From Sungkyunkwania multivorans (GTDB taxonomy: Bacteria > Bacteroidota > Bacteroidia > Flavobacteriales > Flavobacteriaceae), in NCBI RefSeq assembly GCF_042675645.1, contig NZ_JBHTJH010000001.1:124001-188000 (forward strand): a stretch of DNA of 64,000 bases. Reading direction: 5' to 3'. Below, one piece after another: positions 8,670 to 17,677 of this stretch (the stretch's first letter is position 1; the number at the start of each line of letters is the position of its first letter). Position numbers and translations under genes: made by a program. The notes under the pieces are model-generated. The model had not been told where the DNA came from, made no database searches, and saw only the letters and a list, made by a program, of their open reading frames with translations.

Positions 8670-9763
8670 ACTTTTTGAATAAGCCTCTGCCAAAATACGG
8701 CAATATTTTCTAAGGAAAGATGCGCCACGCTATTTTTGGCTTGCTGTTTACATTTTAGATGTAGCTGTTGGTCTTGTGCCATGCGATTCATCGCCTTGAC
8801 CAAAGCGGCCTTGTCAAAATTTGGAACCAACAAACCATTCTCTCCATCTTTGATGATCTCGCTGGGTCCAGAATCACAATCTACCGAAACCACAGGCGTA
8901 CCAACGGCCAATGCCTCGATGATCGCTCTGGGGAAACCCTCATGTCTACTGGTCAGCGTTACAAAATGTGCTTGCTCAAGGTGGCGTTCCGGATGTGGGT
9001 CGAAAGGTTGCATCATTACCATCTTTTCCAATTTCAGCGAAGCGATCTTCTCTTTTATCATTTGTCTATCCTTGCCGCTGCCTAAGATCAACAACGGGAT
9101 TTCCAGCGCTGGCAATTGAGTTTCTGCATAGGCATCAAGGAGTAAGCGGTAATTCTTAACCCCGTCATCAAGCCTACCGAGTGTCATGATAAAAGGTTTT
9201 GGAATATCAGACGATTGGGTCATACCTTTATTTTCAACTGGATTGTAGATCAAATGAACATGCTCAAAACCATACGTATTCTTTACATGTGCCACAATGC
9301 CTTTTGAAACACCTACAAGTGCATCGGCATTTTTATATAAAAAGCGGGCTTTCCATTTCTTTCTTGGAAAATAGGTCGCCAATTTGAAACTTCTTATGAC
9401 ATAGATCTTCTTTATATTTTTGTATACATATTTGTTAAATATGACATCCCTGTAAAAAAGATTGCGTGCCCGATTGTCGATGACCAGATCAATTTTATGC
9501 TCTCGGAGATAGCGTCGTAACAAACGTGCTCTTTTAAAACGGAACAAAAAATTATCATTTGCAGGTTTCCATGCCCCTACATTCAAAAAATTTCCTTCAA
9601 AGATATAATCGATGCTATCTTCCATGGTCACTAGAAAGACACGATGACCCAACATATCGAGCATTTTGGTAAGAAGAGCAGATGATCTTTCGGCGCCTCC
9701 TTTTCCCAAGGACGATACTACAACACATATGTTCTTGGGCACATGGACCTTGTCAACGATCAT
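8663..9763 (-). CDS. Glycosyltransferase family 4 (GT-B fold)
   Basis: A 366-residue GT-B glycosyltransferase. The N-terminal domain has the glycine-rich acceptor loop SSLGKGGAERSSALL, typical of family 4. The C-terminal domain has TLGRLDDGVKNYRLL and the EX7E retaining signature in EGFPRAIIEALAVGTPVV, then ENGLLVPNFD. It should be a retaining transferase using a UDP- or dTDP-sugar at the inner face of the membrane. It is the first gene of a two-gene unit with fdtA, overlapping by 7 bases. Donor unknown; dTDP-Fuc3NAc is a reasonable guess only because of the coupling. Confidence 0.87.
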   Translation of the reverse strand: MIVDKVHVPKNICVVVSSLGKGGAERSSALLTKMLDMLGHRVFLVTMEDSIDYIFEGNFLNVGAWKPANDNFLFRFKRARLLRRYLREHKIDLVIDNRARNLFYRDVIFNKYVYKNIKKIYVIRSFKLATYFPRKKWKARFLYKNADALVGVSKGIVAHVKNTYGFEHVHLIYNPVENKGMTQSSDIPKPFIMTLGRLDDGVKNYRLLLDAYAETQLPALEIPLLILGSGKDRQMIKEKIASLKLEKMVMMQPFDPHPERHLEQAHFVTLTSRHEGFPRAIIEALAVGTPVVSVDCDSGPSEIIKDGENGLLVPNFDKAALVKAMNRMAQDQQLHLKCKQQAKNSVAHLSLENIAVFWQRLIQKVC

Positions 9764-9928
9764 TGAGCGAATGAGATTTTGAGATAAGACATTTGGCCAC
9801 TAAGATAATGCAACATTTATGTTTGAAAGAAGCAATTATGTTGCGTTTTTTTGAACAAGCCGCTCCTTCGGCTTGAAAAAGATAGCGCTTTGGTTATCTT
9901 TGATCAACATTTTCCCATAGCACTTTTG

Positions 9929-11083
9929 ATGAAAATATTACTGGTTGGAGAATATAGCGGATTTCACAATGCTTTAAAGAATGGACTCGAATCCTTAGGC
10001 CATGAGGTCTTGGTCATTGGCAATCGCGATGGTTTTAAACGCTTTCCGGTAGATGAGGAAATAGACAGTATCTGGTTCAAACGATATTGGCTATTGCGAA
10101 AGTTAAAAAATGCCCTCTATTTAGCTTTCCATATCGACATTTCCTCTTTTGAATTGCGATATCGCTTCAACAAGATCAAACCAACACTAAAAAACTTCGA
10201 TATCGTGCAGTTGATCAATAGCTGCCCTTTTGTAAGTCTGCCCAAAACAGAGCGAAAATTACTTGAATACATTTTTGATAACAACAAAGACCATTTTCTT
10301 ATCGCGGGCGGGACAGAAACGCCCTGGATGGAGTATCTGTTCAATGAGCATAAAGCGTATTCCATTATAACGCCAATGTTCGAAGACCCTACACTAAAAG
10401 CACATTATGCGTCCGCATTGAAATATTTGAAACCGCGATATAAGGAACATTACAATTTCGTGTTCCAAAACATTCGTAAGATCATTCCGATCGACTGTGA
10501 TTATGTCATGGCATATCGCGGAAATGAAAAGGTTGTAAGTCTAATTCCTACGCCGATGGACCTTGAGAAACTACATTACAAGCGATTAGAATTCGAAGGT
10601 CCTATAATCATTTTCTGTGGAATTAATACCACCAACCAATACGCAAAAGGTATTCCCTACTTCTTGAAGGCCTTGGATATCCTGAAAGAGCAATACGGCA
10701 ATAAAATTCAAATAAAGGTCACTAGAGATCTGCCATATTCAGAATATATCAATGCCTATGACGATGCACATATCCTTTTGGACCAATGCTTAAGCTACGA
10801 TCAGGGTTACAACGGGCGTGAAGCAATGGCCCGCGGTAAGATCGTCGTAAGTGGCGCTGGAGACCTTTGGAAGGAAACCTATAGAATTGACGAACTAGAA
10901 ATGCCGCTTATTCCAGCTAAACCAGATGTGGACTATTTGGTAGAGGCGATTTCCAAGATGATCGAAAACCCCGCTGAAATGGAAGCTATGAGCCAAAGAG
11001 CTCGGGATTTTATACATCAACATCACGATCATATCGCCGTTGCAAAAAAATATCTAGCTGCTTGGGGATTCCCCGAAGAATAG
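9929..11083 (+). CDS. Glycosyltransferase, GT4-like
   Basis: A 384-residue protein. The ATG at 9929 gives MKILLVGEYSGFHNALKNGL, the usual first strand of a GT-B glycosyltransferase; in-frame codons upstream look non-coding. The C-terminal half carries a degenerate donor-site region (AHILLDQCLSYDQGYNGREAMARGKIVVSG), which aligns in position with the EX7E area of family 4. The function is probably sugar transfer in the same polysaccharide, but the match is weaker than for its neighbour. It lies on the opposite strand to most of the cluster, and its last 30 bases overlap the tail of the flippase gene. Confidence 0.65.
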   Translation: MKILLVGEYSGFHNALKNGLESLGHEVLVIGNRDGFKRFPVDEEIDSIWFKRYWLLRKLKNALYLAFHIDISSFELRYRFNKIKPTLKNFDIVQLINSCPFVSLPKTERKLLEYIFDNNKDHFLIAGGTETPWMEYLFNEHKAYSIITPMFEDPTLKAHYASALKYLKPRYKEHYNFVFQNIRKIIPIDCDYVMAYRGNEKVVSLIPTPMDLEKLHYKRLEFEGPIIIFCGINTTNQYAKGIPYFLKALDILKEQYGNKIQIKVTRDLPYSEYINAYDDAHILLDQCLSYDQGYNGREAMARGKIVVSGAGDLWKETYRIDELEMPLIPAKPDVDYLVEAISKMIENPAEMEAMSQRARDFIHQHHDHIAVAKKYLAAWGFPEE

Positions 11084-12352
11084 CGCCTTTCTAAAGATCA
11101 GCAGCATGACAAAGAAGTAACACAAATAGCTCACCGCATGCGCCAAGGTCACTCCTTCCAATCCAAAACGATCGATCAAATAGATACTACTCAAATAAAT
11201 GATTAGCACCGATAACAATTCGGTAACTACGAACATCTTTACCATGCCCTTTGCTTGAAACTGATACGACATGGCCAAGGCCGCCACCTTGATGAAGTCG
11301 CCTATCAGTTGCCAAAGAAATAACTCCTGTACCTGCAGAAAATCCTTTGAAAGGGTAATGACGACGATATAATACTTCGTGAGATATACGAGCAGTAATC
11401 CTATTGCGAAGAAAGGCATTACCGTTTTATAGAACCCAAAGACCACCGTTCTAAAGTTCGTATTGCTTTGATCCTTTGCCAACTTGGGAAGTACATAAAG
11501 CGTCAGTAGACTTGTGACGAACATCAAATAATAATTAGAGAGCCTTTTCATCGCCTCCCAATAACCGACCTCATCGAGCCCCAAAGCGTCCTGAAGAAGA
11601 TTTTTGATGAGAATATCGACCACATTGACCGATATCAGAGAAACGATGGCCATCAATGAATAGCCTCCCATCTTGGAAACCACTTCTTTTGAGAAATATT
11701 TTCTGCTTATCGCTTTAAAGTGGTGACCATCCTCACCTAAAAGCAACAAGGTGAATATCAAAATGACAGCAGGCGCTATCACAAAAGCCAATAGTGCACC
11801 ATCCACACCCATTTGCCACGACAGCACTATCGTTAACAACGCGGCAATGACCGCTCCGACCACATTGATCAAAAGATATTTTCGATATCGGCTAAGCCCG
11901 TTGAAAAAGTGTACCATTAGCGCATTTAGCGTGAAAAATGGCAAGACCACTGCAACTACCGTAAAAATATAGGTGAAGTCACGTTCCCCAAAGATCAACC
12001 GATTCCAAAAACTTGCTCCAAAGAACATGACCAAGGAGATGATCAGTGTCCCTCCCATCCCCAAAAAGAACATGGTTGAAACTACTTTTCGTAATTCCTT
12101 GGGATCGAACTTATGTTCTGCAACATATCGTATGATCCCATTATTGGCACCGAAAAGTGGGAGGCGTTGCAAAACGTTCATCACATTGCGCATATACCCC
12201 ACGATCGCAAAGCCTTCTGGTCCAACAAAGATGGCGATGGCCTTAGAAGACAAAAAACCAACGAACATGCGTATCAACACCCCAACACCATTGGCGGAGG
12301 TAAGTTTGAGCAGCAGGTTTTCCTTTATGTACTTATTAAATAGCTGCCTCAT
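11054..12352 (-). CDS. wzx: Wzx-type O-antigen/polysaccharide flippase
   Basis: A 432-residue polytopic membrane protein with about 12 hydrophobic segments spread over the whole length, as in MOP-superfamily flippases. The N-terminus (TSANGVGVLIRMFVGFLSSKAIAIF then GPEGFAIVGYMRNV) resembles the WzxE/O-antigen translocase branch. It would flip undecaprenyl-diphosphate-linked repeat units to the periplasmic face. The start ATG at 12352 directly abuts the stop of the aminotransferase gene, so both belong to one operon with the acyltransferase. No Wzy polymerase is visible in the window, so the polymerase may lie elsewhere or the product may be a single unit. Confidence 0.85.
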   Translation of the reverse strand: MRQLFNKYIKENLLLKLTSANGVGVLIRMFVGFLSSKAIAIFVGPEGFAIVGYMRNVMNVLQRLPLFGANNGIIRYVAEHKFDPKELRKVVSTMFFLGMGGTLIISLVMFFGASFWNRLIFGERDFTYIFTVVAVVLPFFTLNALMVHFFNGLSRYRKYLLINVVGAVIAALLTIVLSWQMGVDGALLAFVIAPAVILIFTLLLLGEDGHHFKAISRKYFSKEVVSKMGGYSLMAIVSLISVNVVDILIKNLLQDALGLDEVGYWEAMKRLSNYYLMFVTSLLTLYVLPKLAKDQSNTNFRTVVFGFYKTVMPFFAIGLLLVYLTKYYIVVITLSKDFLQVQELFLWQLIGDFIKVAALAMSYQFQAKGMVKMFVVTELLSVLIIYLSSIYLIDRFGLEGVTLAHAVSYLCYFFVMLLIFRKALFFGESPSS

Positions 12353-13453
12353 TTAATAGCGGTTCACAACGGTTATCACTCTTTCCACTTCCTCTGTAGT
12401 CATCACAGGACTCAAAGGCAAACTTACTACCTCACGATGCATCTGCTCGGTGATAGGATAGGAGTGCTGGTTCAGATCGACTAGCGCTGGCTGTTTGTGC
12501 GGAGGAATAGGATAATGAATAAGACTTTCTACATTGTTTTTTTTAAGATACTTCTGAAAGTCATTTCGATCATTGACTCTAACCACAAACAAATGAAACA
12601 CATGATCTTGCCCACCATGATAGACAGGAAGTGTTACCTTGGAATTGTGAATCTCTGAAAGATATCGTTTGGCAACTTTTCGACGTGCCTCGTTATCATC
12701 GTCCAAATACGGAAGTTTTATCAGTAGCATTCTTGCTTGAATGGGATCTAGCCTATTATTGAACCCCAGAATTTCGTGCTTGTACTTTTCTGATGAACCA
12801 TAATTTCTGAGTTTGGCGATAGTCGTTGAAAGCACATTGTCATTTGTGGTCACAGCACCGGCATCACCCAAGGCACCGAAGTTCTTACTCGGATAAAAAC
12901 TAAAGGCAGCCGCGTGCCCCAAATTCCCAGCTTTCTTCCCTTGTAAGTTCATGGCACCGTGTGCCTGTGCTGCATCTTCAATAAGCAGTAGGTCGTGTTC
13001 TTTTGAAATTTTTTGAAGGGGAGCCATATCGGCTAATTGGCCATATAAATGCACCGCTAGGATCGCTTTTGTCTTATCACCAATGCGTTTTATGACTTCG
13101 CTGACAGCGATATTGAAACTCTGCTCTTCGGGCTCGATAAGCACAGGTTCTAACCCGACATTCTTAATGGCCAATATCGAAGCGATATAGGTATTTGCCG
13201 GCACCAATACCTCGTCTCCTGGCTTTAACTTTTCTAGATGTAGATATCCTGAAAAGATGAGCTGCAAGGCATCCAGACCATTGCTCACGCCAATGCAATG
13301 TTGGACCCCACAATAGGATGCATATGCCGCTTCAAATTTTGAAACAGCTTCGCCCAATATATAGCTTCCAGAAGCTAAGAAATCCTTGAATTCCTTCTGA
13401 AAACTTGCTTCAAAACGGGCATTGATCTTATGTACGTCCAAGAACTTTATCAT
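12353..13453 (-). CDS. fdtB: dTDP-3-amino-3,6-dideoxyhexose transaminase (FdtB/QdtB-like, DegT/DnrJ family)
   Basis: A 366-residue PLP-dependent sugar aminotransferase of full family length. Visible motifs are SNGLDALQLI (phosphate binding), IEDAAQAHGA with the cofactor-ring Asp at 160, and SFYPSKNFGALGDAGA with the Schiff-base Lys at 190. With FdtA at 8256-8669 it should aminate a dTDP-3-keto-6-deoxyhexose using glutamate. Its start overlaps the stop of the upstream acyltransferase by 4 bases, and its stop abuts the flippase start. That packing argues for one transcript. Exact sugar (galacto or gluco) is not settled. Confidence 0.83.
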   Translation of the reverse strand: MIKFLDVHKINARFEASFQKEFKDFLASGSYILGEAVSKFEAAYASYCGVQHCIGVSNGLDALQLIFSGYLHLEKLKPGDEVLVPANTYIASILAIKNVGLEPVLIEPEEQSFNIAVSEVIKRIGDKTKAILAVHLYGQLADMAPLQKISKEHDLLLIEDAAQAHGAMNLQGKKAGNLGHAAAFSFYPSKNFGALGDAGAVTTNDNVLSTTIAKLRNYGSSEKYKHEILGFNNRLDPIQARMLLIKLPYLDDDNEARRKVAKRYLSEIHNSKVTLPVYHGGQDHVFHLFVVRVNDRNDFQKYLKKNNVESLIHYPIPPHKQPALVDLNQHSYPITEQMHREVVSLPLSPVMTTEEVERVITVVNRY

Positions 13454-14424
13454 ACGAGCCTATTCTTTAGAAGGATATGATTTTTTGTTTGAAGGTGATA
13501 AAATCTCTGAACGGCCATTTTCGCATCAAAGCTTTCTTTCCAATAAAGCAACCCTCTGTTCACGGCATTTCCTTCTTTCTCCATTGAACTGCCAAAACTG
13601 ATGTATTGCTTTTGAGAGAAGTTTGAGATGACTTCAGAAAAAAGCAGATCCAAGGCACCATCCTCTGCCCTGTCGTCCAGCCCCGAGCTGTATTGAAAAT
13701 GGGCGACATTATCCGTTACAAAGATAATAGCCCCCGCTTTCATTTCATTGCCATGAAAAGCAGCAAACAACTGTATCTGATCATGGAAACGCTCTTGCAA
13801 CATACTTATTTCGTCTAGGCTATGAACGGGATTCACGCCGAAGCGCGATCGTAAATTTGGCTTGAGAATGTTGTTCCAAAAAGTTTCAAGATCGTGAGAA
13901 ATCCTAACTTCCAACCCTTTGCCCTTGGCAACTTTTAAGGCGCGACTTCGATTTCGATTTGGGCCCGAAAAATACTGCAGATCGATATAGCTATACGTAT
14001 CGATGCGTTCTATATCTGCATTTAACCAATTAAAGATCAAGGCTTCAGACTCGTCAATGGAAGAATTATATATGAGCGGCATCCCCTTGATGTACAAATT
14101 CTCTATGCCTTCATTTTCTAAGAATTTTAGAAGTGCCTCATAGATGTTCACACCAACGGAAAAATTGCACTTCCTAGAAATGAGCACCCCTCCATAGCTA
14201 AGTCCTGCGTGCGAATACACTGAATTTCCTTGGTGGTTTGCGGGTAGTATGGCCAGTAACTTGTTATCTCTATGAACCAGCAAAGAATGATCTACAAACC
14301 GATCGGAATGATAATCCATAAAATCACGATGAAATAAAAATGTAGCACGATGATGCCTCGCTACAAAGTCATTCCATTGTAGAAAGTCTTCTTTTGTATA
14401 TCGCTTAATGGAAAAAGTATTCAA
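13450..14424 (-). CDS. FemAB/GNAT-like acyltransferase
   Basis: A 324-residue protein with the layout of FemAB-type double GNAT proteins: a first half with FLFHRDFMDYHSDRF and AILPANHQGNSVYSHAGLSYGG, and a second half with LFAAFHGNEMKAGAIIFVTDNVAHFQYSSGL, a GNAT-like beta-beta pair. It overlaps fdtB by 4 bases. Such genes often sit next to fdtB in Bacteroidetes polysaccharide clusters. No left-handed-helix FdtC/QdtC acetyltransferase is present, so this protein may acylate the 3-amino sugar instead. That is inference; it could equally add an amino acid. Confidence 0.65.
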   Translation of the reverse strand: MNTFSIKRYTKEDFLQWNDFVARHHRATFLFHRDFMDYHSDRFVDHSLLVHRDNKLLAILPANHQGNSVYSHAGLSYGGVLISRKCNFSVGVNIYEALLKFLENEGIENLYIKGMPLIYNSSIDESEALIFNWLNADIERIDTYSYIDLQYFSGPNRNRSRALKVAKGKGLEVRISHDLETFWNNILKPNLRSRFGVNPVHSLDEISMLQERFHDQIQLFAAFHGNEMKAGAIIFVTDNVAHFQYSSGLDDRAEDGALDLLFSEVISNFSQKQYISFGSSMEKEGNAVNRGLLYWKESFDAKMAVQRFYHLQTKNHILLKNRLV

Positions 14425-14475
14425 AAGACGCTTCTCTGTTTAAGGCTTGAAGATAGACATTTTGAAGAGAATATT

Positions 14476-14709
14476 TTACACTACCTTTTTATTGAAAAGG
14501 TAATATCCATTTACCAGAAATATAGAAGCATTGGTAATGATCACTGGCCAAGCGACGTCTAACATAAATCCATAGATGACCCAACAAACACATCCGACCA
14601 TGTTTACCAAACGCAGTTTAGTGACCGCTTTCATCAAAAACGACAAAAGTACCAATGCGGATGCCAGATAGCCGACCCACTCGGTGATAGAAATACCCAA
14701 TAATTCCAT
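14476..14709 (-). CDS. Small three-helix membrane protein, YgjV/SemiSWEET-like
   Basis: A 77-residue protein that is almost all membrane helix: about residues 10-27, 34-51 and 54-72. The pattern (EWVGYLASALVLLSFLMK, then KLRLVNMVGCVCWVIYGFML, then WPVIITNASIFLVNGYYL) resembles the YgjV family and bacterial SemiSWEET half-transporters, which have three helices and a conserved Asn/Pro near the third. Function is not established for the YgjV branch. It sits between the acyltransferase and the methyltransferase on the same strand. Confidence 0.6.
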   Translation of the reverse strand: MELLGISITEWVGYLASALVLLSFLMKAVTKLRLVNMVGCVCWVIYGFMLDVAWPVIITNASIFLVNGYYLFNKKVV

Positions 14710-14756
14710 TGCTTAAAAATTTGTGTAATGATACGAAGAATGTAGAAGTGAAACCG

Positions 14757-15512
14757 CTATTCGACCACTAAATACGATCTGGCGCCACTAAATGTCGTAT
14801 GAATCAGCTTATACTTGTCCAACCCAAAAACTTCACGCACCGCCACGGTCTCACCTGGAAAATCAGGATGGTTCAACTCATCGAAGGCGATGACACTGCC
14901 TTTGGTAAGATACGGCTTGATGGCCTCTAAACAGTCTTTTGTAGGCTGGTAGATATCAAAATCGAAATAGGCCATGGAGATGATCGTCTCGGGATGTTCT
15001 TGTAGATACTCCTTTATCGTCACCGAAGCGTCGCCAGCGACCAATTGAAAGCGCGCCTTCTCTAGCTGCACACCTTCTTGCTCCCTTAATTGTAATAATT
15101 CTTGAAGATATTCTTGATAATTTTCGGTAACTCCGTAGCTACCTTCTGCGATGATCGACGCATCGCCATCTTCTTTGGCGACCGAAGGAAATCCCTCGAA
15201 AGTATCAAACCCAATAATCTTGCGTGTCCAATTAAAAGGTTCATAAATACCCCTAAAAGCCTCGTAGAGTGCCATATTTTGTCCCCAGCGCACCCCAAAC
15301 TCCATGATGACTCCAGGTACGGCCAACTGTTTCTGATAGAGTTCGTGAAGGTAGAGCATTCTGGAGAATTCGGTCTTTGGTATAAAAAGTCCTAGATTCC
15401 CCAGTACCTCTTCACTAGGGATCGGATTCTTATCAAAGAGCCCCATCATTTTTTGTCTACGGTTCAACTCTTTATCGGAGAAATTGTCTTTGGTACGGAT
15501 GTCTTTGCTCAT
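14757..15512 (-). CDS. TylF/MycF-like SAM-dependent methyltransferase
   Basis: A 251-residue class I methyltransferase. Motif I is EFGVRWGQNMALY at 71-83, motif II is GFDTFEGFPSV at 101-111, and acidic residues D184/D186 (FDFD) and D211 (AFDEL) stand where TylF/MycF enzymes bind magnesium. That family methylates sugar hydroxyls of macrolides and is also found in bacterial glycan clusters, so O-methylation of a glycan sugar is the best guess. It ends the cluster on this side, 119 bases from the typA stop. Substrate unknown. Confidence 0.7.
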   Translation of the reverse strand: MSKDIRTKDNFSDKELNRRQKMMGLFDKNPIPSEEVLGNLGLFIPKTEFSRMLYLHELYQKQLAVPGVIMEFGVRWGQNMALYEAFRGIYEPFNWTRKIIGFDTFEGFPSVAKEDGDASIIAEGSYGVTENYQEYLQELLQLREQEGVQLEKARFQLVAGDASVTIKEYLQEHPETIISMAYFDFDIYQPTKDCLEAIKPYLTKGSVIAFDELNHPDFPGETVAVREVFGLDKYKLIHTTFSGARSYLVVE

Positions 15513-15577
15513 TGGTAGCGTGCTTCGAAGTGTAAAAATAGCATATTTGATGCTTATTCAATATCCTTAAAAGAAAA

Positions 15578-15610
15578 AGCCGCTAACACTTTTTTGGTAT
15601 GTTAGCGGCT
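15578..15610 (-). terminator. Factor-independent terminator of typA
   Basis: An 11-bp perfect stem (AGCCGCTAACA/TGTTAGCGGCT) with an 11-base loop. On the minus strand the stem is followed directly by TTTTTCTTTT. It lies 22 bases past the typA stop. Confidence 0.85.
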
Positions 15611-15631
15611 GTATTGATATAAATAATGTAT

Positions 15632-17431
15632 CTATAACGCCTTACTGCGCTTTCTATCTACTTCTTTCAACAGTACTTTTCGAAGTCGAAGATGGTTGGG
15701 TGTCACTTCTACATATTCATCCTTTTGGATATACTCTAAAGCCTCTTCCAAGGAAAATTTGATCGCAGGAACGATCTTTGCCTTATCATCTGCTCCTGCC
15801 GAACGTACATTGGTCAATTTCTTTGTTTTTGTTACGTTAACCACCATATCATCCTGTCTAGAGTTCTCGCCGATCACCTGACCTTCGTAGATCTCCTCTC
15901 CTGGATCGATAAAGAAGCGTCCTCTTTCTTGTAACTTATCAATGGAATATGGTATCGCCGTTCCTTTTTCCATGGAGACCAACGATCCGTTCAAACGTTC
16001 AGGGATACCACCTTTGATCGGACGATATTCTATAAAGCGGTGTGCCATGATCGCCTCACCCGCTGTGGCGGTCAACAATTGATTACGTAATCCGATGATA
16101 CCTCTAGATGGGATTACGAATTCACAGATCATACGATCGCCTTTGGCTTCCATGCTTAACATTTCACCTTTACGCAAGCTGACCATTTCTACGGCTTTTC
16201 CAGAAACTTCCTCTGGAAGGTCGATGGTCAATTCTTCGAAAGGTTCACATTTTACGCCGTCAACTTCTTTGATGATCACCTGAGGCTGTCCTATCTGTAG
16301 TTCGTAACCCTCCCGACGCATGGTCTCTATGAGTACGGAAAGGTGCAATACGCCTCTACCAAATACCAAGAACTTATCGGCACTATCCGTTTCTTGGACG
16401 CGCAAGGCCAAATTCTTCTCTAACTCCTTTTCCAATCGTTCTTTTATATGGCGCGAAGTCACATATTTCCCATCCTTTCCAAAGAATGGCGAATCATTGA
16501 TCGTGAACAGCATACTCATGGTAGGCTCATCGATGGCGATGGTCTGCAACGATTCTGGATTTTCGATATCCGCGACGGTATCTCCGATCTCAAAACCTTC
16601 CATACCTACGATGGCACAAATATCTCCTGCTTTTACTTCACCAACCTTTTTACGTCCTAGACCTTCGAAAGTGTGCAATTCTTTGATCTTCGTTTTGATG
16701 ACCTTCCCATCGCGCTTCACCAAAGAAACTTGCATTCCTTCTTTTAAAATGCCGCGCTGCAAACGTCCGATCGCTATCCTTCCGGTAAATGATGAATAGT
16801 CCAATGAGGTGATCAACATTTGCGGACTTCCCTCTTCGGGTTTGAACTCTGGCACATGTGCGAGCACCATATCCAACAAAGGTTCTATATTATCTGTTTG
16901 CTCCCGCCAATCTTCGGACATCCAATTATTCTTTGCCGAACCATATACCGTGGGGAAATCGAGCTGCCATTCTTCAGCACCAAGCTCGAACATGAGGTCG
17001 AATACCTTTTCGTGTACTTCATCTGGGGTACAGTTCTCTTTATCCACCTTATTGACAACCACGATCGGCTTCAATTTAAGATCAACGGCCTTTTGTAGCA
17101 CAAAACGGGTCTGCGGCATGGGTCCCTCAAAAGCATCTACCAATAACAATACACCATCCGCCATGTTGAGAACACGTTCTACTTCACCACCAAAATCGGC
17201 GTGACCAGGAGTATCAATGATGTTGATCTTGGTCCCTTTATATTCTACAGAAACGTTCTTGGAGGTAATGGTGATTCCACGCTCTCTTTCAAGATCATTA
17301 TTATCCAAGATCAGGTCTCCAGTATTTTGATTCTCGCGAAACAACTGACAATGATACATGATCTTATCGACCAAGGTCGTCTTTCCGTGATCAACGTGTG
17401 CGATTATCGCTATATTTTTAATAGATGTCAT
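15632..17431 (-). CDS. typA: Ribosome-associated GTPase TypA/BipA
   Basis: A 599-residue translational GTPase of full family length. G1 is AHVDHGKT at 11-18, G3 DTPGH at 73-77 and G4 NKVD at 127-130; the switch sequence RERGITI is intact. After the G domain come the EF-G-like domains and the BipA-specific C-terminus (LRKGEMLSMEAKGDRM, then IPSRGIIGLRNQLLTATAGEAIM). It binds the ribosome and helps 50S assembly, especially at low temperature. The start ATG at 17431 lies 24 bases from a perfect minus-7 element. It has its own terminator, so it is a single-gene unit. Confidence 0.97.
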   Translation of the reverse strand: MTSIKNIAIIAHVDHGKTTLVDKIMYHCQLFRENQNTGDLILDNNDLERERGITITSKNVSVEYKGTKINIIDTPGHADFGGEVERVLNMADGVLLLVDAFEGPMPQTRFVLQKAVDLKLKPIVVVNKVDKENCTPDEVHEKVFDLMFELGAEEWQLDFPTVYGSAKNNWMSEDWREQTDNIEPLLDMVLAHVPEFKPEEGSPQMLITSLDYSSFTGRIAIGRLQRGILKEGMQVSLVKRDGKVIKTKIKELHTFEGLGRKKVGEVKAGDICAIVGMEGFEIGDTVADIENPESLQTIAIDEPTMSMLFTINDSPFFGKDGKYVTSRHIKERLEKELEKNLALRVQETDSADKFLVFGRGVLHLSVLIETMRREGYELQIGQPQVIIKEVDGVKCEPFEELTIDLPEEVSGKAVEMVSLRKGEMLSMEAKGDRMICEFVIPSRGIIGLRNQLLTATAGEAIMAHRFIEYRPIKGGIPERLNGSLVSMEKGTAIPYSIDKLQERGRFFIDPGEEIYEGQVIGENSRQDDMVVNVTKTKKLTNVRSAGADDKAKIVPAIKFSLEEALEYIQKDEYVEVTPNHLRLRKVLLKEVDRKRSKAL

Positions 17432-17454
17432 AGGACATAGGATTTAAAGATCGG

Positions 17455-17462
17455 CAAAGGTA
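17455..17462 (-). promoter_or_regulatory. Minus-7 promoter element of typA
   Basis: TACCTTTG on the minus strand is a perfect match to TAnnTTTG, 24 bases in front of the typA ATG. I do not see a clear TTG at the minus-33 position. Confidence 0.5.
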
Positions 17463-17649
17463 ACTGTTATTTCTGGATTTACTCGATAATCGAGATTTAA
17501 ATGCGCCAAGGCTCGCCCTAAAATCAAAATGGTTTTCAATAAACGCGTCATGGGCTTGTCCTTGAGGCAATTTACTCCTATTTATTTGGCTACTACGCTC
17601 TTTACGTAGATAATCTCATCGATACGTAATCTTTTTTTCTTTAAAGATG

Positions 17650-17657
17650 TACCTTTG
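17650..17657 (+). promoter_or_regulatory. Minus-7 promoter element of kdsA
   Basis: TACCTTTG matches TAnnTTTG exactly, 20 bases before the kdsA ATG at 17678. It is the same octamer as the typA element, in the opposite direction, in one 246-base divergent gap. Confidence 0.5.
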
Positions 17658-17677
17658 CAGCGGTAAAAAAGTGAACT

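Noticed and set aside
16320..17204. Two long opposite-strand frames in typA
   Set aside because: TypA is certain by its motifs; the Ser/Thr-rich antisense frames are a common by-product.
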